Notes under the pieces: model-generated
What the model was told of the DNA's origin: nothing
Databases searched by the model: none
What the model saw: only the letters and a program-made list of their open reading frames with translations
Part shown: positions 59,353 through 64,000 of the stretch, in pieces
Layout of the letters: the number at the start of each line of letters is the position of its first letter
How positions within the stretch are numbered: position 1 is the first letter of the stretch
Origin: CAYYFX01 sp046330135
GTDB taxonomy: Bacteria > ARS69
NCBI GenBank assembly: GCA_046330135.1
Contig: JAXLTI010000003.1
Coordinates: forward strand, 930,001 to 994,000
Reading direction: 5' to 3'
DNA: 64,000 nt
Position numbers and translations under genes: made by a program

Positions 59353-60891
59353 TCAACGGAGGCGCGTCACGCCGCGCGTCCGCGTCTCCCCGCCCGACGT
59401 GACCCGCAGGAAATAGACGCCGGATGCGGCTCCGCGTCCGGCGTCGTCTTTCCCGTCCCACTCGATCGTCGCCGGGCCGGAAGAGACCGGAACGCGCAGC
59501 GTGCGCACCGCCCGACCGGCGACGTCCACGACCTTCGCCTCGGTCGTCCCGGCGGCGCGCGCGTCCAGCGCGACTTCCCAACGCACCGAGCCGCGGAACG
59601 GGTTCGGCACCCCCGGGCTGAGACGCACGATCGTGCCCGGCGGCGCCTCCGCCACCGACGAGGCGGGCGGCTCGGGAACGATCTTCCAGATCCCGCCCCC
59701 GGTGGCTTGGTAGTCCACGATGTACAGCTCGCCGGCCGGGTCCTCGACGATCGCCGCGGGGAAGAGGATGCGCTGGAAGCCGGGAGGATCCAGGTCGACC
59801 GTCCATTCGGTGAGATCGGCGACCTGACCGTTCACGTAGCGAAGGCTGTACACCCGTCCCTGGTAGCCCGGGAGGTCCAGGTCGCAGTAGTCGCCGAAGA
59901 AGTACGTTCCGAAGAACCGCGAGCCGAGCGCGGCGCCCCGGTAGACCGCTCCCCCCGTGATCGCGTAGCAGCCGCCGCCGAGGTGCGGGTAGTCGTAGAT
60001 CGGCAGCGTGAGCGACCCGTCGTTGCAGCCGCTCGGCGGAACGTAGCAGTGCGTCCCTTCCATGAAGTCCCAGCCGTAGTTCTCGCCGCCCGGATCGCCC
60101 GCCGCCTGATAGTCCAGCTCCTCCCACGCGTACTGGCCGACGTCGCCGATCCAGAGGTCGCCGGTCAGCCGGTCGAAGCTGAATCGATAGGGGTTCCGGA
60201 ATCCGCGGCTCCAGACTTCGGGGAGGGCGCTCGGGTTGCCCACGTAGGGGTTCGTGGGCGGAATGCGGTAGTTGCGGGTGGGGTCGCCGGGGAAGTCGTC
60301 GCCCGAGACGTCGAAGCGGAGCATCTTCCCCATCGGGTCCAGGAGATCCTGCGAGCGCCAGCCGCCCGTGCCGCCGTCGCCGAGACCCAGGTAGAGGTAG
60401 CCGTCCGGACCGAAGAGGATGGTGGCCCCCTTGTGGTTCGTCTGCGGCTGCGCCGCCTGGAAGATCAAGTAGCCGCTCGAGGGATCCGCCGAGTCGGGGT
60501 TCGCGGACACGGTGTAGCGGCGGACCGTGGAGACGCCGTTGCCGCCGCCGCCGGGGATGCCCTTGATGAAGTACACGTAGACCCAGCGGTTCGTCGCGAA
60601 GGCCGGATCGAACGTCATCCCGAGGAGGCCCTGCTCTCCGTCGTCGGAGAGCGTCTCGCTCTGGATGTCGAGGAACGGCGTGGGCTGGACGGCGCCGTTC
60701 CGGACGATGAGAACGCGACCGTGCCGCTCGAGGATGAACATGCGGCTCGCGTCGTTCGGCGCCCAGGTGGCGTAGAGGATATAGTCCAGGTTGCCCACGA
60801 CGAGCTGCGCGTCGAGGACCGCGTGCGCGGGAGCGGCCGACAACGCCACCGCGCATCCGAGCGCCGCTCCCCACCCTCCACGTCGCCGCAT
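59353..60891 (-). CDS. Secreted PQQ-dependent sugar dehydrogenase-like protein with FlgD domain
   Basis: 512 residues. Signal peptide RRRGGWGAALGCAVALSAAP. GDH-like propeller: MFILERHGRVLIVRNGAVQP, EQGLLGMTFDPAF, ILFGPDGYLYLGLGDGG, WSRGFRNPYRFSFDRLTGDL, WIGDVGQYAWEELDYQAAGD, GENYGWDFMEGTHCY. The FlgD-like end (VPNPFRGSVRWEV, VVDVAGRAVRTLRVPVSS, IEWDGKDDAGRGAASGVYFL) closes GVTRLR. Same architecture as the gene at 42408, so a paralogue. Sugar oxidation outside the cell is expected by family. Confidence 0.87.
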   Translation of the reverse strand: MRRRGGWGAALGCAVALSAAPAHAVLDAQLVVGNLDYILYATWAPNDASRMFILERHGRVLIVRNGAVQPTPFLDIQSETLSDDGEQGLLGMTFDPAFATNRWVYVYFIKGIPGGGGNGVSTVRRYTVSANPDSADPSSGYLIFQAAQPQTNHKGATILFGPDGYLYLGLGDGGTGGWRSQDLLDPMGKMLRFDVSGDDFPGDPTRNYRIPPTNPYVGNPSALPEVWSRGFRNPYRFSFDRLTGDLWIGDVGQYAWEELDYQAAGDPGGENYGWDFMEGTHCYVPPSGCNDGSLTLPIYDYPHLGGGCYAITGGAVYRGAALGSRFFGTYFFGDYCDLDLPGYQGRVYSLRYVNGQVADLTEWTVDLDPPGFQRILFPAAIVEDPAGELYIVDYQATGGGIWKIVPEPPASSVAEAPPGTIVRLSPGVPNPFRGSVRWEVALDARAAGTTEAKVVDVAGRAVRTLRVPVSSGPATIEWDGKDDAGRGAASGVYFLRVTSGGETRTRGVTRLR

Positions 60892-60911
60892 GCTTCCTTC
60901 CCTCTCTCGCG

Positions 60912-62069
60912 TCACGGGACGGACGCGGGCTCCGGCTTCGCCTCGGCGGTGAGCGCCTCGATCGAGAGCACGTCCTTGAGGTCGCGGTGGATCCAGTGGC
61001 CGTCCTGGCGAACCAGCTCGTCGTCCAGCCACACGCTCCCGCCGCCGTACTCGGGCGTCTGGATGCACACGAGATCCCAGTGGATCGCGGAGCGGTTGCC
61101 GTTCTCGGTCGTCTCGTAGCACTGGCCGAGCGCGGTGTGGAAGGACCCGTAGATCTTCTCGTCGAAGAGCGTGTCCTTCATCGGGCGATGGAGCCGCGGG
61201 TTGAGCCCGAACGAGAACTCACCGATGTAGGCCGCCCCTTCGTCCGTCGCGAGGATCCTCCGCAGCTTGTCGACGTCGTTGGACGCGTCCATCGCGACGA
61301 CGCGACCGCTCTGGAACGTCAGCCGGATCCAGTCCCAGCTCGTGCCGGCGTAGAGCGAGCCGGCATTGTACGTGATCACCCCGTTCACGGAGTCGCGGAC
61401 GGGCGCGGTGAAGACCTCGCCGTCCGGCAGGTTCATGCAGCCGTCGCACTTCACCACGCCGATCCCGCGGATCGAGAACGAGACGTCGGTGTCGCGCGCG
61501 GTGAGCCGCACGCGGTCCGTCCGCGCCATGAGCGCGGCCAGCGGGTCCATGGCGCGGGAGAACCGCTCCCAGTCCAGCGTGCAGACGTCGTAGAAGAGCT
61601 TCGCGAAGGACTCGCGGCTCATGCGCGCCTGCTGCGCCATCGAGTGCGTGGGATAGCGCGCCACCACCCATTTCGTGTTGCGCACGCGGTAGTCCAGATG
61701 CACCGGCTTCATGTAGTGCTCGCGCTCCCACTTCTGCGCGGCCTCCGGAACGTCGGCGGTGTCGAAGGGATTGTCCGTGCCGTTGACGCGGATGTAGCAC
61801 TGCATCTGCCTCATCAGCACGTCGTGCACCGCACCCCACGAGCGCACCTGGTCCTCCGCCGCGTCCTGGAGGAAGCGCGCCGACACGGAGTCGTCGCCGA
61901 GCAGCGGAAACGGCACGCCCCCGGCGCGCGTGATCTCGCTGGCGACGTCCCGGAGCAGACCCAGCGTGGACGCGCCGCGGAAGTCGAGGAGAACGCGCTC
62001 CCCGGGCTGCACGCGGAGTGAGTAGCGGACCATGGTCCGTGCCAGTCGTTCGTCGCGGAGATCGTGCAC
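60912..62069 (-). CDS. M29-family aminopeptidase
   Basis: 385 residues, close to thermophilic metallo-aminopeptidases (AmpS/PepS). Recognisable: LRDERLARTMVRYSLRVQPG, GERVLLDFRG, LPDGEVFTAPVRDSVNG (conserved metal-ligand Glu), IGEFSFGLNPRLHRP, IHWDLVCIQTP and GGSVWLDDELV. Metal-dependent removal of N-terminal residues in the cytoplasm. The ATG at 62069 fits the family start. It lies 20 nt upstream of the PQQ-type gene on the same strand. Confidence 0.93.
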   Translation of the reverse strand: MHDLRDERLARTMVRYSLRVQPGERVLLDFRGASTLGLLRDVASEITRAGGVPFPLLGDDSVSARFLQDAAEDQVRSWGAVHDVLMRQMQCYIRVNGTDNPFDTADVPEAAQKWEREHYMKPVHLDYRVRNTKWVVARYPTHSMAQQARMSRESFAKLFYDVCTLDWERFSRAMDPLAALMARTDRVRLTARDTDVSFSIRGIGVVKCDGCMNLPDGEVFTAPVRDSVNGVITYNAGSLYAGTSWDWIRLTFQSGRVVAMDASNDVDKLRRILATDEGAAYIGEFSFGLNPRLHRPMKDTLFDEKIYGSFHTALGQCYETTENGNRSAIHWDLVCIQTPEYGGGSVWLDDELVRQDGHWIHRDLKDVLSIEALTAEAKPEPASVP

Positions 62070-62169
62070 GGCTTCGTCCCTCCCGAGCGGAGTTGCCGCT
62101 CGGGGACCATCCTAGCGCATCGCGGCCGGCGGCCGCAGCCTCGCGAGGGACGACGCGCGCGGAAGCGGG

Positions 62170-62574
62170 TCAGAAGCGGATGACGGGCGGACGGGCCTTC
62201 TCGAGACGGCGGCGGAGGGATCGCGCCGCGTGCTCCATTCGGGGATCCACACGGGCCACGTCGCCGAGGGCGGTCATCGCCTCCTCGGTCCGCCCCTGCA
62301 GCGCCGACGCCGACGCCGACAGGAGGAGGAGGTAGGCGTGCAGCCCCGGGTCGGAAGGCGGCTCGGCCAGCAGTGTGCCGATTCGGCCCCGCGCCTGAGC
62401 GCCCTCCCCCCGCTGGAGGTGGGTCTTCGCGAGCGCCAGGACGGCCTCCGCGTGGCCCGCGTCGGCTGCAGCCACGAGCTCCCGAATCGCGTCGTCGAGA
62501 CGTCCCTCGAGGAGGGCATCCACGCCCCGCAGGTAGGCGTCGTGGGGAGTCGGCGGCGGGGGCACTTCGCTCAT
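62170..62574 (-). CDS. Small TPR-like protein
   Basis: 134 residues from ATG at 62574 (GGAGGAG 5-6 nt upstream). TPR helices: AYLRGVDALLEGRLDDAIRE, AVLALAKTHLQRGEGAQARG, LLLLSASASALQGRTEEAMT, VARVDPRMEHAARSLRRR. No signal peptide. Protein-protein contacts are expected; the partner is unknown. It lies between the aminopeptidase and the beta-barrel gene on the same strand. Confidence 0.7.
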   Translation of the reverse strand: MSEVPPPPTPHDAYLRGVDALLEGRLDDAIRELVAAADAGHAEAVLALAKTHLQRGEGAQARGRIGTLLAEPPSDPGLHAYLLLLSASASALQGRTEEAMTALGDVARVDPRMEHAARSLRRRLEKARPPVIRF

Positions 62575-62686
62575 GGGCGCTCCTCCTCCGGGACTTCGGA
62601 GGAGCGGCCGAAGGTCTTGAGCCCAGAGTCGTCGATGCGCGAACGGCGGCTCCGCGCCCACCGCCGCACGAGCGACCGGACGCCCG

Positions 62687-63373
62687 CTACAGACGGAGGT
62701 GGATCCCCGCGCCGACGCTGAACGCGGCGTCCGTGGAGGGCGGGAACTTGAAGACCTCGTAAGAGGTGTAGCCGTCCACGTCGACTCTCGGCGCCACGCG
62801 GAATTCCACGCCGAAACGGCCGTACCCGCCGATCCTCGACTGGGTGTACGTGGGCTTGGGCCCGCGGTGGTCCACGTCGTCGATCTTCGCTTTGTTCTTC
62901 GCGAACGTCACGGCCCCGGCCAGGTACGGCTGAAACCGGAACCCGGGCTCGCGCAATCCGTCCACGCGAACGCCGATGCGGGCCCGGGTGAACACGAGCG
63001 ACCCGTCGATCGTCGCGGAGCGGCCGCTGTCCTGGATCCTCTTGCCGAGGAGAGACGCGACCTGCCCGCTCACGTCGAAGGACGACCAAGCGGCCGATCC
63101 CCACACCGAGAGATCGGAAAGGACGCGATACGAGGCGCCGCCTTCGAATCCGGTCCCGGGGTCCGCGTTCTCGATCTCGCTGCCGGAGACCGCTCCGTAG
63201 AAGGCGCCGGCGAACACGCCCACCCGCGAAGGGCTCGCCGCGAGCGATCCCGGATTCCCCTCTTCCCCGACGGGCGGAGGCAACGTGGCCGTCTGGGCGC
63301 TCGCCACGACGACCGTGCCGAGCACCGAGAGGATTGCCTGCCCGAGGCGCCCGACCCAGCGACGTCGCATCAT
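62687..63373 (-). CDS. Outer-membrane beta-barrel protein
   Basis: 228 residues from ATG at 63373 (GGAGG 5 nt upstream). Signal peptide MRRRWVGRLGQAILSVLGTV. Alternating hydrophobic strands with Gly/Tyr turns (FAGAFYGAVSGSEIENADPG, SYRVLSDLSVWGSAAWSSFD, RIGVRVDGLREPGFRF, YLAGAVTFAKN, YGRFGVEFRVAPRVDVDGYT, AFSVGAGIHLRL) indicate an OmpW/OprF-like small barrel. Porin or surface antigen; no family certain. Confidence 0.75.
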   Translation of the reverse strand: MMRRRWVGRLGQAILSVLGTVVVASAQTATLPPPVGEEGNPGSLAASPSRVGVFAGAFYGAVSGSEIENADPGTGFEGGASYRVLSDLSVWGSAAWSSFDVSGQVASLLGKRIQDSGRSATIDGSLVFTRARIGVRVDGLREPGFRFQPYLAGAVTFAKNKAKIDDVDHRGPKPTYTQSRIGGYGRFGVEFRVAPRVDVDGYTSYEVFKFPPSTDAAFSVGAGIHLRL

Positions 63374-63541
63374 GACGTCCTCCCGCACGAGTGGCATGAC
63401 GCGGCGTCCGCGACGACGCCACGCAAACGGAGCGGAGACCTTACCACCGGGTCACCTAAGCGGCAACCCCGCGCCCTCTCGCCGCGCCGGTCGAGCGAAG
63501 CGCTCGCGCGCGGGCGTTGCGGCGATCGCCGCGCGACGCAT

Positions 63542-63568
63542 TTGCCCGTCCGTTCGGTGCGTGATAAT
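63542..63568 (+). promoter_or_regulatory. Putative promoter of the E1 gene
   Basis: TTGCCC (63542-63547) and GATAAT (63563-63568) with a 15-nt spacer (or TTTGCC with 16) lie about 70 nt before the ATG at 63636. GATAAT is 5 of 6 to the consensus and AT-rich for this window. Confidence 0.4.
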
Positions 63569-63635
63569 CTCGCCGGTCGAGGCGCGCTCGACCTCCCTCG
63601 ACGCCGCGAGCCCTCCCGCATTCCCCGGAGAATCC

Positions 63636-64000
63636 ATGGCCGTCCGTGAGAACACCATGAAGGCCACGGGTTTGCGCCGCGAGGACCTGATCCGCTTCTA
63701 CCGGAACATGGTTCTCTCGCGGTTCGTGGACGACGAGGAGATCTCGCTCAAGCGCAAGAACCTGATCTACTTCCAGATCTCCGGGGCCGGGCACGAGGCG
63801 GTGCTGACCGCGATCGGCCACGAGATGCGGCCGGGACACGACTGGTTCTACCCGTACTACCGCGATCGCGCGCTCTGTCTCATGCTCGGAATGACCCCGA
63901 AGGAGATGCTCTTGTCGGCGGTGGGCGCGGTGGACGATCCGAACTCCCATGCGCGCCAGATGCCCAGCCACTGGGGTCACAAGGCCCTCCACATCGTCTC
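63636..64000 (+). CDS. 2-oxoacid dehydrogenase E1 component, N-terminus (cut by window edge)
   Basis: The first 121 residues of a thiamine-diphosphate-dependent E1 alpha (or alpha-beta fusion) of the branched-chain 2-oxoacid or pyruvate dehydrogenase type. Visible: EDLIRFYRNMVLSRFVDDEE, IYFQISGAGHEAVLTAIGHE (TPP/substrate motif), WFYPYYRDRALCLMLGMTPK and SHARQMPSHWGHKALHIV. The CGGAGA ribosome site precedes the ATG. The rest lies beyond the window, so alpha-only and fused forms cannot be distinguished. Confidence 0.88.
   Translation, partial: MAVRENTMKATGLRREDLIRFYRNMVLSRFVDDEEISLKRKNLIYFQISGAGHEAVLTAIGHEMRPGHDWFYPYYRDRALCLMLGMTPKEMLLSAVGAVDDPNSHARQMPSHWGHKALHIV

Noticed and set aside
1..64000. 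Prophage, integron, secretion-system or antiviral-defence island
   Set aside because: Apart from the single IS110 element there are no integrase, phage, conjugation or known defence genes; the gene content is housekeeping plus secreted proteins.

Overview
The window is a very GC-rich (roughly 70% by eye), densely coded bacterial chromosome segment with about 51 protein genes and no rRNA or tRNA that I can recognise. Six of the predicted secreted proteins end in a FlgD/type-A-sorting-like domain that closes with Leu-Arg. With the high GC, the parallel beta-helix proteins, the TPR proteins and the many intergenic GC-rich repeats, this points to a member of the FCB group such as Candidatus Eisenbacteria or a relative. 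That placement is inference; no marker gene in the window fixes the taxonomy.

Layout. 1-8.9 kb: a YkgJ-type cysteine-cluster protein coupled to a secreted protein cut by the window edge, a Nudix hydrolase, a Bcp peroxiredoxin, a membrane/TPR protein, and a 1,478-residue secreted subtilase. 9-14.6 kb: an atypical SDR, a LOG-like protein, an M48 protease, and a MoxR-type ATPase with its VWA partner. 14.55-16.6 kb: a non-coding block with an IS110-family element (IS1111 type) inserted into one copy of a dispersed structured repeat, next to a second copy. 16.6-20.3 kb: moaD-moaE-moaA, a cupin, a RibD-like reductase and a thioredoxin-TPR protein. 20.3-34.4 kb: beta-helix proteins, PPK2, an S41 protease, an alkyltransferase-like protein, an acyl-CoA dehydrogenase, MutY, a Lon-like protease, a TonB-dependent receptor and a beta-propeller protein. 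34.4-42.3 kb: an eight-gene minus-strand operon in which every junction overlaps by 1 or 4 nt (BMP lipoprotein, ABC ATPase, two permeases, a two-domain pterin synthase, YgfZ, an M20 amidohydrolase, a Nudix protein). 42.4-51.9 kb: a PQQ-type sugar dehydrogenase, an XPB helicase with its helicase-associated partner, and a RIFT-barrel protein coupled to a sulfatase-fold lipoprotein. 51.9-52.55 kb: a 653-nt highly structured intergenic region. 52.5-64 kb: an EamA transporter, an M3 peptidase, two tandem paralogous secreted HExxH proteases, a second PQQ-type dehydrogenase, an M29 aminopeptidase, a small TPR protein, a beta-barrel protein and the start of a 2-oxoacid dehydrogenase E1.

The most novel signal is a family of four dispersed non-coding elements (about 10.4, 14.6/16.1, 16.35 and 52.3 kb). 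All share a core of about 90 nt. The core is flanked by inverted arms of 23-29 nt that differ completely between copies yet stay complementary within each copy. Each element sits directly behind the 3' end of a gene, always in the same orientation, and carries copy-specific tandem duplications of its outer module. One copy has been split by the IS element, which allows the insertion site to be reconstructed. Conserved core plus covarying arms is what a structured RNA or DNA element would show, and is not what a simple MITE would show.
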